DNA of 64,000 nucleotides from Vibrio metschnikovii CIP 69.14 (GCF_000176155.1 NZ_ACZO01000007.1:434001-498000), one strand, 5' to 3'; counted from the first letter of the stretch, positions 1 to 8,933 are shown. Made by a program: numbers and translations. Notes: generated by a model not told the origin, from the sequence alone.

Positions 1-140
1 AGCTTCTATTTCTAGAACCAATTGCTGTTTAATTCCCAAAAAATAAGAATAAAAAGCAAATTAATCGCTATTAATTCTCGTAATTTGAGAAAAATGCAAG
101 CATCAGCCCTCAAACAGAATCATGATTGAAAAAGGTTGCT

Positions 141-170
141 TATAGCCAAACAACTTAGAGTTGCAGGTAG
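141..170. repeat. truncated copy of a Vibrio intergenic repeat
   Basis: About 30 bases here closely match the left end of the full-length repeat at 51208-51330; the shared core is AACTT(A/G)GAGTTGCAGGTAG. The rest of the repeat is missing. It lies downstream of gltS, outside any convincing gene, and looks like a decayed or partial copy of a mobile intergenic repeat. Confidence 0.5.
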
Positions 171-207
171 GAAGGAGATATAAACAATCGCGGAAAAAGA
201 GAAAGGA

Positions 208-250
208 AAAAAGAAAGCCCAAGCGGCGTTTAGCGACTTGGGCTTTCTTT
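208..250 (-). terminator. rho-independent terminator downstream of gltS
   Basis: An 11-bp perfect stem (GAAAGCCCAAG / CTTGGGCTTTC) closes a 13-base loop. Read leftward it is followed by a T-rich run, and on the right side it is also followed by T residues, so it could work in both directions. It sits about 50 bases past the gltS stop codon. Confidence 0.85.
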
Positions 251-301
251 CTATTGAAGGCTATTCAAACGCTAACCTCAGTCATCGTCTCAAAACGAGA
301 C

Positions 302-1528
302 TTAACCAAAGATGCTGATATACCCTTGCAAAACGATCAGGTTAACAATATCAATAAAAAAGGCACCGACAATAGGCACGACCATAAAGGCTTGTGGTGA
401 AGGGCCATAACGATTGACAATCGAACCCATATTCATCACTGCGGTTGGTGTCGCTCCTAAGCCAAAACCACAATGCCCACCAGCAATCACCGCAGCATCA
501 TAATTGCTACCCATGAATTTAAAAGTCACGTAATAGGTAAAGAAAGCGAGGACGATGGATTGTACAGTGAGGATAATTAAAAATGGGATGGCTAAATCGA
601 GCACATTCCACAGCTTTAAACTCATCAACGCCATCGCCAAAAATAAGGACAGCGAGACGGTTCCCAGCATGTCGATGGTTTCAGTATCGAGCTTACGAAC
701 TTTCGTCACTTCGAGTACGTTAGTGATGATCACTCCGATAAACAAAGCATAAACGAAATCAGGGATCATCAGCCATTGGATTTCTAAAGTACTTGCCCAT
801 TGTGAAACGTATCGCGCTCCAACCACGCAAACAATCAAAAAGAACAGTTGTTCAACCACCTTTTTTCCGGTGACTTTATCTTCCTCATTTTCGTTATAAG
901 TGATAATTTCAGGATGCCGTTCATGGGTTTTAGAGCTTCGACCATACACAGATTCCATATTGTGTTTGTTTACCAAACGCTGAGCGACCGGGCTACCAAT
1001 TAAGCCGCCAATGATCAAACCGAAGGTGGCCGATGCCATGGCTATCTCAAGCACATTATCAAGGCCATACATCTCTTGGAAAGTTTGCGACCAAGCGGCA
1101 CCAGTACCGTGTCCGCCAGAAAGCGTAATCGACCCTGCCACTAAGCCCATTAATGGATCCAAGCCTAACGCAGTCGCCATAGAGACTCCGATGCCATTCT
1201 GGATAATGATATAAAACGACGCGATGGCCAAAAAGAGAAACACCTTGGCCCCGCCTTTGATAAGTTGCGTGTAGTTCGCCGCTAAGCCAACAGTGGCAAA
1301 AAACATCAGCATAAAGGTATTTTGCAGCGGTAAATCAAACTCTAAATCCATACCATAAAAATGCAGCATGCTGATCAGGCATGAAACAATTAAACCGCCG
1401 ACAATCGGCTCTGGTATATTGAATTTATTTAAAATCGGTAGCCTAGCATTAACAAAGTGGCCTAAAAACAGTACGCTGATCGCCACTAAAAAGGACTCCA
1501 GTGCCCCAACTGAAATTAAATGATTCAT
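302..1528 (-). CDS. gltS: sodium/glutamate symporter GltS
   Basis: Inner-membrane carrier predicted to import glutamate with Na+. The 408-residue product has the usual length of the GltS (ESS) family and begins with a short N-terminus followed by alternating hydrophobic segments. The glycine-rich stretches GGHGTGAAW and GGHCGFGLGATPTA, one in each half, match the two inverted re-entrant loops known in this family. The start ATG at 1528 has an AGG-type ribosome site a few bases upstream. The gene stands alone: a terminator follows it, and a 640-base gap separates it from the next gene upstream. Nothing in the sequence is disrupted. Family assignment is firm; substrate preference is inferred from the family. 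Confidence 0.93.
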   Translation of the reverse strand: MNHLISVGALESFLVAISVLFLGHFVNARLPILNKFNIPEPIVGGLIVSCLISMLHFYGMDLEFDLPLQNTFMLMFFATVGLAANYTQLIKGGAKVFLFLAIASFYIIIQNGIGVSMATALGLDPLMGLVAGSITLSGGHGTGAAWSQTFQEMYGLDNVLEIAMASATFGLIIGGLIGSPVAQRLVNKHNMESVYGRSSKTHERHPEIITYNENEEDKVTGKKVVEQLFFLIVCVVGARYVSQWASTLEIQWLMIPDFVYALFIGVIITNVLEVTKVRKLDTETIDMLGTVSLSLFLAMALMSLKLWNVLDLAIPFLIILTVQSIVLAFFTYYVTFKFMGSNYDAAVIAGGHCGFGLGATPTAVMNMGSIVNRYGPSPQAFMVVPIVGAFFIDIVNLIVLQGYISIFG

Positions 1529-2171
1529 ACAACCTCATCATAATATGCTCTTCATCCTCCATGATGATTGAGGGTTAATGGGATAGTCTATTCGATAGCT
1601 CACGTTCACAAAGATACGTATCTCAACCAATGTTGTGCGCCTTAGGCTGATTTAATGGGTGGAATAAGCGATGGTTAACTCACGCTGTTTACCCTTTAAA
1701 ATGTAAAAAGGAGCACACCACAAGTGGGTGGTTGCGCTCCTTTTTGCTGTTGAGCGTGCGCGAAAGCGGGTCTTTCTGGGCCAATAGGCTCCTTTACATC
1801 AACAGAAATGACCGATGCTATCGGATAGCGTTGTGGCTATAACCTCTATCGCCAAATCATTTGGGATAGAACAAGAGAAGATGTCCCTAGGGCGAATTGA
1901 CCTTTAGCGATGTTTTTTCAGCTAAAAATCAACACGCCCTAGCCTGCAATTTACTTGTTCCTATCGTAGTGGAATACTCTGACTCATGGATAGGTTGTGA
2001 GTCGAAACCAAGGAAAAACTCAAGTTCGCAACAGGCTGCATGGCCATAACCGGGCCGGACTATAGCACAGGAACCACGATTTTAGGTAACCCTATCCCAT
2101 TGGCGGAACGCACATTATTACAAATATGTGACAAAAATATGAATTAGGATAATCACAAAGGTAAATAATTC
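1529..2171. other. 643-base intergenic region without a recognisable gene
   Basis: No frame gives a convincing protein. The stretch contains a strong hairpin at 1704-1746 and several short inverted repeats. On the minus strand a TATAGT hexamer near 2058-2063 could serve as a -10 box for a transcript ending at the hairpin, but no good -35 box was found. It does not resemble 6S, tmRNA, RNase P, CsrB or Qrr RNAs. An unannotated small RNA is possible but unproven. Confidence 0.4.
1704..1746. terminator. bidirectional terminator-like hairpin
   Basis: The arms AAAAAGGAGC and GCTCCTTTTT enclose an inner stem-loop. The symmetric A-run/stem/T-run allows termination on both strands. No annotated gene ends next to it, so it may belong to an unannotated transcript in this gap. 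Confidence 0.6.
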
Positions 2172-3095
2172 TCACCAATCATCACTGACCGATGGCGCCA
2201 CCACCTGTACCGGGAAACCATTTTGCGCAGCAATGACCGCTCGAGCACGTGCGTCAGAATGATGAGAGGCGCTCAGCCACCAGGTTAACTCAACTGGCAA
2301 ATCAAGGGATTTTTTACTCCCATCACTACGGGTTAGAGACTCATGAGCTTCAAGGTATACACTGCGATCAGGCTCTAAGGTGACTTTGATCGGCTCATCG
2401 ATGATCCGCACTTTTACTCCGCGATCCACTTGATGAAAGAGCCACTCAATGTCTTTCGGATCCATACGAATACAGCCCGCACTCACGCGCATGCCAATCC
2501 CAAAGTCTTTGTTAGTACCATGGATCAGATACTCTCCTGAACCATAGGCTAAGCGCATCGCATAGTTACCCATCGGATTATCTGGACCGGCGGGAACCAC
2601 CGCGGGTAACTCAATACCACGCTGCAAATACTCATTACGTACTGACTGCGGCGGAGTCCAAGTTGGGTTACGGCGCATTTGGCTGATTTGTGTGGTCATT
2701 TCTGGCGTATCACGGCCAATTCGACCAATTCCAACCGGGAAAATATGCACCTGCTGAGTATTAGGTGGAAAATAATACAAACGCAACTCGGCAAGATTGA
2801 CCACAATGCCTTGATACTCAACCTCAGGTAAAATGACCTGTGAAGGAATCGTCAACACCAAACCCGCTTGGGGGAGAAACGGGTCGACGCCTTTATTGGC
2901 CGCCATTAAAGCCAGAAAACCGACATCATATTGGCCTGCTATCTGCGCCAACGTTTGTCCTTCTTGCACTTCATGATAATGCATCCGCCCGACTAGGCGA
3001 CTGCCCTCTTTAGGCAAGTCATAGACTGCCGCTTGCAAAGAGGCAAGCCCACTTAACCAGAGTAAACCGATGAGAAACCCGTTACGCAACATCAA
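2172..3095 (-). CDS. ldtA: L,D-transpeptidase with LysM domain (LdtA-like)
   Basis: Periplasmic enzyme that forms L,D cross-links in peptidoglycan or anchors lipoprotein to it. The 307-residue product has a signal peptide (hydrophobic core at residues 8-20, cleavage likely after LQA at about 22), a LysM-like module (about 38-85) and a YkuD catalytic domain. The catalytic signature is HGTN (192-195) with SAGCIRM around the nucleophile Cys208. It is the last gene of a leftward overlapping set: its first 14 bases overlap the end of the photolyase gene, so it is probably translated from the same mRNA. The equivalent V. cholerae gene is, from memory, called LdtA. Coupling a cell-wall enzyme to a DNA-repair gene is unexpected and may be only positional. 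Confidence 0.9.
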   Translation of the reverse strand: MMLRNGFLIGLLWLSGLASLQAAVYDLPKEGSRLVGRMHYHEVQEGQTLAQIAGQYDVGFLALMAANKGVDPFLPQAGLVLTIPSQVILPEVEYQGIVVNLAELRLYYFPPNTQQVHIFPVGIGRIGRDTPEMTTQISQMRRNPTWTPPQSVRNEYLQRGIELPAVVPAGPDNPMGNYAMRLAYGSGEYLIHGTNKDFGIGMRVSAGCIRMDPKDIEWLFHQVDRGVKVRIIDEPIKVTLEPDRSVYLEAHESLTRSDGSKKSLDLPVELTWWLSASHHSDARARAVIAAQNGFPVQVVAPSVSDDW

Positions 3096-4509
3096 TAGGA
3101 TTATCCTTTGCTTCTTTGTAGAGACGTAAGGTTACTTCTCTTGCTACTTTATGATCAACCATCGGTGAAGGATATAACAGAGACTTAACACCAGGCCATT
3201 TCCAAGGCGTATGAATATAGGCAGTAGGCACACTGGCCAGTTCAGGCACCCATTGGCGAATAAATTGCCCACTGGGATCAAACCGCTCACCTTGAGTGAT
3301 CGGGTTAAAAATTCGAAAATAGGGCTGACCATCACAACCGGTGGAAGCGCACCATTGCCAACCGCCATTATTCGCCGCGTAATCACCATCGATTAATTGC
3401 TGCATAAAGTAGCGCTCTCCCCAATGCCAATCAATGTGCAAATCTTTGGTCAGAAAACTCGCTACGACCATTCTTAATCGGTTATGCATCCAACCGGTTT
3501 GATTTAATTGCCGCATCGCCGCATCGACAATCGGATAGCCAGTGTTACCCTCACACCAACGAGCAAAAGCTTGCTTATCATCAGACCATTGCAGTTGATC
3601 ACCCCATGAATGAAAAGCTTTGCCTTTCGATAATTTACTTTCAAACACCAATAGATGCTGATAAAACTCGCGCCAAATCAATTCACTCAACCAGATTTCC
3701 GCGCCAGAAGATAACAGGCCAGATTGCGATTGCGCATACATTCGCGCAATACATTGCCGGACCGAGAGCATGCCAATCGCCAGATAAGGAGAAAGCCGAC
3801 TCGTGCCTTCCTGAGCAGGAAAATCACGTTGCTGATGATAATCATCGATCGATTGCTGGCAAAACTGACGTAATTGGTGGCGTACAGTTTCAAAATCTAC
3901 GGGCCATTGATCACTCGATACTCGTGGATAAGCAAAGTCTTGCCTCTCATTCCACAACGCGTTGTGTTCAGAATCTAACAACGGATTGACTGCGGCAGTT
4001 GGCGTTGAAACGATGACTGGCGGTGTAAACCGACTCAACCATGCCCGTTTGAAAGGTGTAAAGACTTTAAAATACTCGCCTTGTTTATTTAATACCTGCC
4101 CAGGCGTAAGTAGACACTTATCATCACAAGCTAACCAATCAATCCCGAGCGTACTTAATGCCTGTTCAGTTTGGCTATCCCGCTGCTGTTCATTCCATTC
4201 ATAGTCGCGATTGACCAACACTTGATTGACCGACAAGCTTTGTGCAAATTCACTGACCACTTGACTTGCTTGTTGATAGTCATCAACCTGTTTGTAAAAT
4301 AAAGGAATATTTAATGCCGCTAATTCTTGCTGCAAAGTAAACAAACGGCGATAAATGAAATCCGCTTGGATCGGAGCCAAGTCATGACGTTGCCACTGAT
4401 GAGGTGTGGCCACGAAAAGGGCCGAAACCGATTCACCGCTGGCAATCGCCTGCTGTAATGCTGTGTTATCTATCGCGCGCAAATCTCGGCGCAACCAGAC
4501 CAGTTTCAT
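3082..4509 (-). CDS. phrA: deoxyribodipyrimidine (CPD) photolyase
   Basis: Blue-light-driven flavoenzyme that splits cyclobutane pyrimidine dimers. The 475-residue product has the class I length. The N-terminal antenna domain starts with VWLRRDLRAIDN. The C-terminal FAD domain carries SRLSPYLAIGMLSVRQ, the EFYQHLL region, GYPIVDAAMRQL and the WQWCASTGCDGQPYFRIFNP block, which contains conserved FAD-contacting and electron-transfer residues. It overlaps the upstream MerR gene by 4 bases (ATGA) and the downstream ldtA by 14, so the three are very likely co-translated. Control by the adjacent MerR protein, possibly light-responsive, is inferred from the arrangement. A cryptochrome role cannot be excluded, but the intact repair motifs favour a photolyase. 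Confidence 0.93.
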   Translation of the reverse strand: MKLVWLRRDLRAIDNTALQQAIASGESVSALFVATPHQWQRHDLAPIQADFIYRRLFTLQQELAALNIPLFYKQVDDYQQASQVVSEFAQSLSVNQVLVNRDYEWNEQQRDSQTEQALSTLGIDWLACDDKCLLTPGQVLNKQGEYFKVFTPFKRAWLSRFTPPVIVSTPTAAVNPLLDSEHNALWNERQDFAYPRVSSDQWPVDFETVRHQLRQFCQQSIDDYHQQRDFPAQEGTSRLSPYLAIGMLSVRQCIARMYAQSQSGLLSSGAEIWLSELIWREFYQHLLVFESKLSKGKAFHSWGDQLQWSDDKQAFARWCEGNTGYPIVDAAMRQLNQTGWMHNRLRMVVASFLTKDLHIDWHWGERYFMQQLIDGDYAANNGGWQWCASTGCDGQPYFRIFNPITQGERFDPSGQFIRQWVPELASVPTAYIHTPWKWPGVKSLLYPSPMVDHKVAREVTLRLYKEAKDNPIDVA

Positions 4510-5318
4510 GACTCATTCTCCTGATGGGTTAAGACATCCAAAACACTGGATAAGACCAAGTGATCCTGCAGTTGGGTTTTCAACTGAGCCAACGCAGAGC
4601 GCTGCGCTTCTGCTAAACTTCGATGTGAAAACACACTCACTCCTTGCCAGTCGTGCAAACTTTCGTGCTGGAGCAAGCCACTCATATCGTCAACGCCTTC
4701 AATAAACGTCACTTGATAGCCTTTTTCAGCCCACATTACCGCCCAAAGCCAAGCAAGAATGCTACCGTGTCCATCAAAGCTGATACACAAACAAGGACCA
4801 CGATGCGCCGCTTTATTTTCCGATTCGAGAATACTCGATAATTTACTGAGCATCAGGCTGCTAAACAGCCCCTTTTGCAGCGAGCGTAATGGTCCTTTGA
4901 CCTTTTCCAGAGCTTCAATCACCGGCAACACAAACTGCGCTTCAATAATATCCAAAGGGTATTCTTTCATTACCGTGGCAATCACATTCGCGGCTTTAGC
5001 TCGTTTCAATTTAGCCAACGCGTCCAGTAACGCCGAACACGCTTCAAGCTCTCCACCCGGGTCCAGCACCTCACTTTCCGGTAGTTGATTGTTGTGTAAC
5101 AACTGACTTACTTTGCCAATCGAGACGCCTTTTAATAACCAGCTCTGAATGGTTTGGATCGTCTGAATATCCTGTTCGGTATACAGCCGATGCCCTTTCT
5201 CGGTACGTAAAGGTTGCAACAAGCTGTAGCGACGCTGCCAAGCACGTAACGTTACAGGCTTAACACCGGTTAACTCCGCAACTTCACGAATCGCATAGTG
5301 CTTCGCCTCATAGTCCAT
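4506..5318 (-). CDS. MerR-family regulator of the photolyase operon
   Basis: DNA-binding regulator of 270 residues. Residues 8-75 form a MerR winged helix-turn-helix (IREVAELTGVKPVTLRAWQRRY, with the wing at LRTEKGHRLY). The rest resembles the helical-bundle plus Rossmann-like region of CarH/LitR light sensors. A DGHG sequence sits where those sensors carry the cobalamin-ligating DxHxxG motif, but the full motif is not present, so B12 binding is doubtful. The gene overlaps DUF523 upstream by 11 bases and phr downstream by 4. MerR proteins of this branch commonly repress photolyase genes; the dyads at 6310-6381 are the likely operator. Family call is firm; light or B12 sensing is inference. 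Confidence 0.85.
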   Translation of the reverse strand: MDYEAKHYAIREVAELTGVKPVTLRAWQRRYSLLQPLRTEKGHRLYTEQDIQTIQTIQSWLLKGVSIGKVSQLLHNNQLPESEVLDPGGELEACSALLDALAKLKRAKAANVIATVMKEYPLDIIEAQFVLPVIEALEKVKGPLRSLQKGLFSSLMLSKLSSILESENKAAHRGPCLCISFDGHGSILAWLWAVMWAEKGYQVTFIEGVDDMSGLLQHESLHDWQGVSVFSHRSLAEAQRSALAQLKTQLQDHLVLSSVLDVLTHQENES

Positions 5319-6264
5319 AACGTAATCTCAATGCTTGTGGGTGGGGATCTAAATAACGCTGCTGACTAAGATACTCATCAGGATACATGGATAAATAGTG
5401 CTTAATTAACGTTAAAGGCGCGAGCAGAGGCAATAAACCTTGACGATATTCATCAATCACTCGCGCTAACTCGGCTTTCTGTTGTGCGGTCAAAGAGCGT
5501 TTAAAATAACCTTGGATGTGCATTAGCACGTTAGTATTATTTTTACGGCTAATACGGTGAGTAAGTGCTTGCATTAAGCCTAAGCGATATTGCTCGATAA
5601 AGGTGTCGGTCGGATATTTGGTCACTTCCGCGACTAAACGCCCTAAAGCTTTGTAGGACATCGGATGATGAGCCATTAAAGAGAGTTTATAACGCGAATG
5701 GAATTCTACGACTTTACCTGCCGTTGGCTGTGAGCCAAGCGATTGGTAAAAATCATTTAAACAAAAAACGCGAGTAATAAAATTTTCTCGCAGCACAGGG
5801 TCATTTAATCGACCATCCTCTTCAACCGGTAACCAAGGCATGCGTTGCATTAATTGTTGCGTGTACAACCCGACGCCATTTTTTTCAGCACCGCCTCGTT
5901 CACCGTAGACTTTGACTCTTTCCATACCACAAGTCGGCGATTTAGCACACACGATATAACCGGATAGATGTTCAGATTGCAGCTGCTCTATTTTCTGCTC
6001 AGAATAGTTGAGTAAGGCCGCCGTATGATCACGGCTGGCATCTTTTGTCTCCACCAAGGCGATGCGTTCATTATTCGATATTAAACGTATGGTTGGTCGC
6101 GGCACTGGTAGCCCCATACCGACTTCAGGACAAACGGAAACAAATTCGAAGAAGTTGGCTAACTCTTTGGTTACAAAGTTGCTTACTTTATGCCCTGAGT
6201 CAAAGCGAACCGGTTCACCGAGTACACAAGCGCTAATACCAACGCGAATAGGGGTCGATTCCAT
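5308..6264 (-). CDS. DUF523/DUF1722 two-domain protein (YbgA-type)
   Basis: First gene of the leftward photolyase set, 318 residues. The N-terminal half is a DUF523 domain with conserved cysteines (VGISACVLGEPVRFD near the start; CVCPEVGMG-like and CAKSPTCGMERV segments), suggesting a metal or Fe-S site. The C-terminal half is a DUF1722/YbgA domain (FHSRYKLSLMAHHPMSYKALG). I placed the start at 6264, not at the longer frame's 6303, because AGGAGA stands about 7 bases upstream of ATG at 6264 and homologues begin there. Fused DUF523-DUF1722 proteins are often neighbours of photolyases, but the biochemical function is not established. It overlaps the MerR gene by 11 bases. Confidence 0.87.
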   Translation of the reverse strand: MESTPIRVGISACVLGEPVRFDSGHKVSNFVTKELANFFEFVSVCPEVGMGLPVPRPTIRLISNNERIALVETKDASRDHTAALLNYSEQKIEQLQSEHLSGYIVCAKSPTCGMERVKVYGERGGAEKNGVGLYTQQLMQRMPWLPVEEDGRLNDPVLRENFITRVFCLNDFYQSLGSQPTAGKVVEFHSRYKLSLMAHHPMSYKALGRLVAEVTKYPTDTFIEQYRLGLMQALTHRISRKNNTNVLMHIQGYFKRSLTAQQKAELARVIDEYRQGLLPLLAPLTLIKHYLSMYPDEYLSQQRYLDPHPQALRLRYGL

Positions 6265-6309
6265 CTTTTTTCTCCTAATGACGATAATGTTGGGTAACAT
6301 CACTCATGG

Positions 6310-6381
6310 TTGTACAATTATTTTATTTGTATAAGGTATAGCACAGCTCCGCAAAGTTATACAAATTATTTTTTTGTACAT
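6310..6381. promoter_or_regulatory. paired dyads, putative MerR operator of the photolyase operon
   Basis: Two 25-base elements in inverted order: TTGTACAA-N9-TTGTATAA at 6310-6334 and TTATACAA-N9-TTGTACA at 6357-6380. Each is an imperfect dyad, and the second approximates the reverse complement of the first. They lie 45 bases or more upstream of the DUF523 start codon, where the leftward promoter should be. Spaced TGTACA-type dyads fit a MerR dimer or tetramer such as CarH/LitR. That the neighbouring MerR protein binds here is inference. Confidence 0.55.
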
Positions 6382-6549
6382 GAAACTGAGCATCTTTTGT
6401 CTCCCTATTCGATCAAGCAGCTAAAAAGCCTAAAATTACAGCGAGAAAACGAGTGCTTTGTGATTCAAACGATTAACAAATCGATTGCGCCATCAAATTA
6501 AACAGATTTAGTTATCAACTGGGCATTCAAAAGATTATCAAGGTATTTT

Positions 6550-6566
6550 TGTGACTTAGTTCTCAC
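6550..6566 (+). promoter_or_regulatory. weak CRP-like site upstream of deoD
   Basis: TGTGACTTAGTTCTCAC has a perfect left half-site (TGTGA) and a right half-site that is poor or displaced by one base. It lies about 100 bases before deoD. CRP/CytR control of deo genes is well known in enteric bacteria, but this match is weak. Confidence 0.3.
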
Positions 6567-6668
6567 GGAGTGCTGGTACGACAAGATAGTATTGCTGTAA
6601 CTGAACATTCATCAGTCAACAATAATCGTAATTAACTATTGTGACTGATTAACTCTTGGAGAAAAATG

Positions 6669-7379
6669 ATGGCGACCCCACATATCAACGCACAAGCAGG
6701 CGCATTTGCAGAAACCATTTTGATGCCTGGCGATCCGCTTCGCGCAAAGTTCATCGCCGAAACCTATTTAGACGATGTGACCCAAGTTTGTGATGTCCGT
6801 AACATGTTCGGTTACACCGGTTTTTACAAAGGTGTCAAACTGTCCGTTATGGGTCACGGCATGGGAATTCCATCCGCGAGCATTTATGTACACGAACTGC
6901 TGGCTGAATACGGCGTAAAAAATATTATTCGTATCGGTAGCTGTGGCGCTGTTCGTGATGATGTTAACTTAATGGATGTAGTGATCGCGATGGGCGCATC
7001 AACCGATTCTAAAGTAAACCGCATCCGTTTCGGCGGACATGATTTTGCTGCAGTGGCCGATTATGACTTGCTAGAAACCGCCGTCAATCAAGCCCGCGCT
7101 CATCAAATTCCAGTTAAAGTCGGTAATATTTTCTCTGCCGACCTCTTCTATACTCCAGAGCCAGAAATTTTTGAAAAGATGAAAAAGCTAGGCATCTTAG
7201 GTGTCGATATGGAAGTCGCTGGTATTTATGGTGTTGCGGCTGAGCACGGCGCTCGCGCACTCGCTATTCTCACCGTCTCTGATCATATTTTGCGTGGTGA
7301 AAAACTCAGCTCAGAAGAACGTCAAAAATCGTTCCATGAGATGATGACCATTGCGCTCGATACAGCAATCAACCTTTAA
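6669..7379 (+). CDS. deoD: purine nucleoside phosphorylase DeoD
   Basis: Cytoplasmic enzyme that converts purine (deoxy)nucleosides and phosphate to the base and (deoxy)ribose-1-phosphate in nucleoside salvage. The 236-residue product matches the hexameric bacterial DeoD family throughout: MATPHINA at the N-terminus, [13 protein letters not shown] phosphate loop, [25 protein letters not shown] (purine and ribose contacts) and the catalytic Asp in TVSDH. Two ATGs are adjacent (6666 and 6669). The second gives the family's MATPHINA start and a better spacing from GGAG, so it is preferred. It stands apart from other deo genes, so this is likely the second, chromosome II copy. The next gene starts 23 bases downstream and may be co-transcribed. 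Confidence 0.95.
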   Translation: MATPHINAQAGAFAETILMPGDPLRAKFIAETYLDDVTQVCDVRNMFGYTGFYKGVKLSVMGHGMGIPSASIYVHELLAEYGVKNIIRIGSCGAVRDDVNLMDVVIAMGASTDSKVNRIRFGGHDFAAVADYDLLETAVNQARAHQIPVKVGNIFSADLFYTPEPEIFEKMKKLGILGVDMEVAGIYGVAAEHGARALAILTVSDHILRGEKLSSEERQKSFHEMMTIALDTAINL

Positions 7380-7402
7380 TTTTTTACCCCGAGGGGGAGA
7401 TC

Positions 7403-8872
7403 GTGTCTAACGACCAACTACCAGCGGCCGCTGAAGGTTTGCAACTCAACTTTTGTAAAACATTGGCGTGTGATAACTTTGGCTTGAGCGACGCAAAACA
7501 TTATGTTCTGCAACATGCGAACCCAAAGCGGCCAACGATGGTTTGTCGTGAGTGTGGAGCTTTCCCCCCCTTACTTAATAATCGCGATGTGCTTAATGAG
7601 CTGCATCGCTTACGTCAGCAACACAGTGATGGTTTGCCCGCGTGCCGGCGCGATAATTGTCAAAATTTTGGCTTATCGGTGCACACTCACAAGCACCTTT
7701 ATCACGCTTTTGGTTACAGTGGCGACAGACAGCGTTATCGCTGTAAACAGTGCCACTCGACTTTTGTCGATAAATGGTCAGGTTCGAATAATAAACTTTT
7801 ATTACAAGAGAGCTTACTCGGCTTGCTGTTTACCGGATATTCTGTGCGCGAAATTTGCCGCAAGTTACACATCAATCCTAAAACTTTTTATGATCACGTC
7901 GAACACATTGCCAGCCGATGTCGACGTAAATTAGCCATGATTGACGCTCGATGGGTCAATCACGCCAAGACGTATCAGTTAGCCTCTTATTATTTGCCGC
8001 TACAACCTCGCAGCAATAATGGCGCGCTGTGGATGGCAACGGGTGATGCCAAAACCGGTTATATTTTGTGTCAGCATGTCAACTATTCAATCCATGAACA
8101 GGCGCAAGGAACGAACGATCACGATCCTTATCATCTACCTGCACGTTTTGTCAGTAAAGATTACTCTTCAGAATCAAACCTCCCGCTGTCAGTTTCTTCA
8201 TCTATTTTACGGGAACGGATTGATCAAAAATATCAAACGATTTTAGCGCGAGGCAATGTTGAAGACCCAATGGGGAATTTAACGCGTTTTGATTATCCAT
8301 CAAAAGGAGCATTAATTCGCCCGCCCTATACCGCGTATGCTCATTATCTGCATGTGCTCGATCTGTGTCACAGCGATAAACCTGTGACGATTTTCATGCC
8401 ACAAGATCCCTTATTACGCTCCGCATCAATGAGTGTTTGCTTACCTCGTATCCAAAATAACACCGTACATCTGATGTACGTTGAAGAGGATGAAACCTGG
8501 TCAAACCATCATGCATTCAACAAAATCGATATCGTTCTCATGGGCTGGTGGCGAGATCGATGGGCGATTATTAATCATCAGAATAGCGCGAAAGGGATCT
8601 GTTATTTAGCGGGTAATCAGCCCGATCCCGAGCATTGGCTATCGATCGCTTCCACCCGTCAAATAGCTTTCTACCAACAGCGCTTCCAATTACTGTTTGA
8701 ATCGCTGATTAATGAGCCGCGTCGTAAATTACGTCCCGGCGGCATCTTGCCGTTATTGGATATTTTCCGTGCTTGGCATAACCTCTGTTATCAAGATAAA
8801 TATGGTTTCACCGCAGCACAAAACTTAGGCGTAACTCAACATCCTTTAACATTAAAAGAGCTTTTATCATAA
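7403..8872 (+). CDS. transposase-like zinc-ribbon DNA-binding protein, probably domesticated
   Basis: 489 residues, GTG start preceded by GAGGGGG. The N-terminus holds two Cys4 units, each a CX4C pair with NFG followed by a CX2C pair (ACDNFG/CRECG near 18-50; CRRDNCQNFG/CKQCHSTF near 80-110), like the IS1 InsA-type zinc finger in duplicate. A helix-turn-helix follows (SVREICRKLHINPKTFYDHV, about 145-165). The middle has WMATGDAKTGYI, and the C-terminus (FRAWHNLCYQDKYGFTAAQNLG) resembles the end of DDE transposases. No terminal inverted repeats or target duplications flank it, and it sits 23 bases after deoD, so it looks like a fixed cellular gene. Function unknown; a regulator derived from a transposase is my inference. 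Confidence 0.7.
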   Translation: MSNDQLPAAAEGLQLNFCKTLACDNFGLSDAKHYVLQHANPKRPTMVCRECGAFPPLLNNRDVLNELHRLRQQHSDGLPACRRDNCQNFGLSVHTHKHLYHAFGYSGDRQRYRCKQCHSTFVDKWSGSNNKLLLQESLLGLLFTGYSVREICRKLHINPKTFYDHVEHIASRCRRKLAMIDARWVNHAKTYQLASYYLPLQPRSNNGALWMATGDAKTGYILCQHVNYSIHEQAQGTNDHDPYHLPARFVSKDYSSESNLPLSVSSSILRERIDQKYQTILARGNVEDPMGNLTRFDYPSKGALIRPPYTAYAHYLHVLDLCHSDKPVTIFMPQDPLLRSASMSVCLPRIQNNTVHLMYVEEDETWSNHHAFNKIDIVLMGWWRDRWAIINHQNSAKGICYLAGNQPDPEHWLSIASTRQIAFYQQRFQLLFESLINEPRRKLRPGGILPLLDIFRAWHNLCYQDKYGFTAAQNLGVTQHPLTLKELLS

Positions 8873-8895
8873 CGCAGCCTCCGGCAGCATTAAAA

Positions 8896-8933
8896 ACCGC
8901 CCGCAAAAACACTCTTCATCCCCTGCGGGCGGT
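8896..8933 (+). terminator. hairpin after the transposase-like gene
   Basis: A 9-bp perfect stem (ACCGCCCGC / GCGGGCGGT) with a 20-base loop lies 24 bases past the stop codon. A good T-run is missing, so it may stabilise the mRNA end more than terminate. Confidence 0.5.

Noticed and set aside
161-400. 79-residue frame on the plus strand
   Set aside because: It runs through the gltS terminator and antisense to the gltS 3' end, has a low-complexity lysine/arginine-rich start and no family resemblance.
1750-2100. Possible 6S, tmRNA, RNase P or CsrB-type RNA
   Set aside because: None of the hallmark sequences of these RNAs is present, and GGA motifs are too sparse for CsrB.
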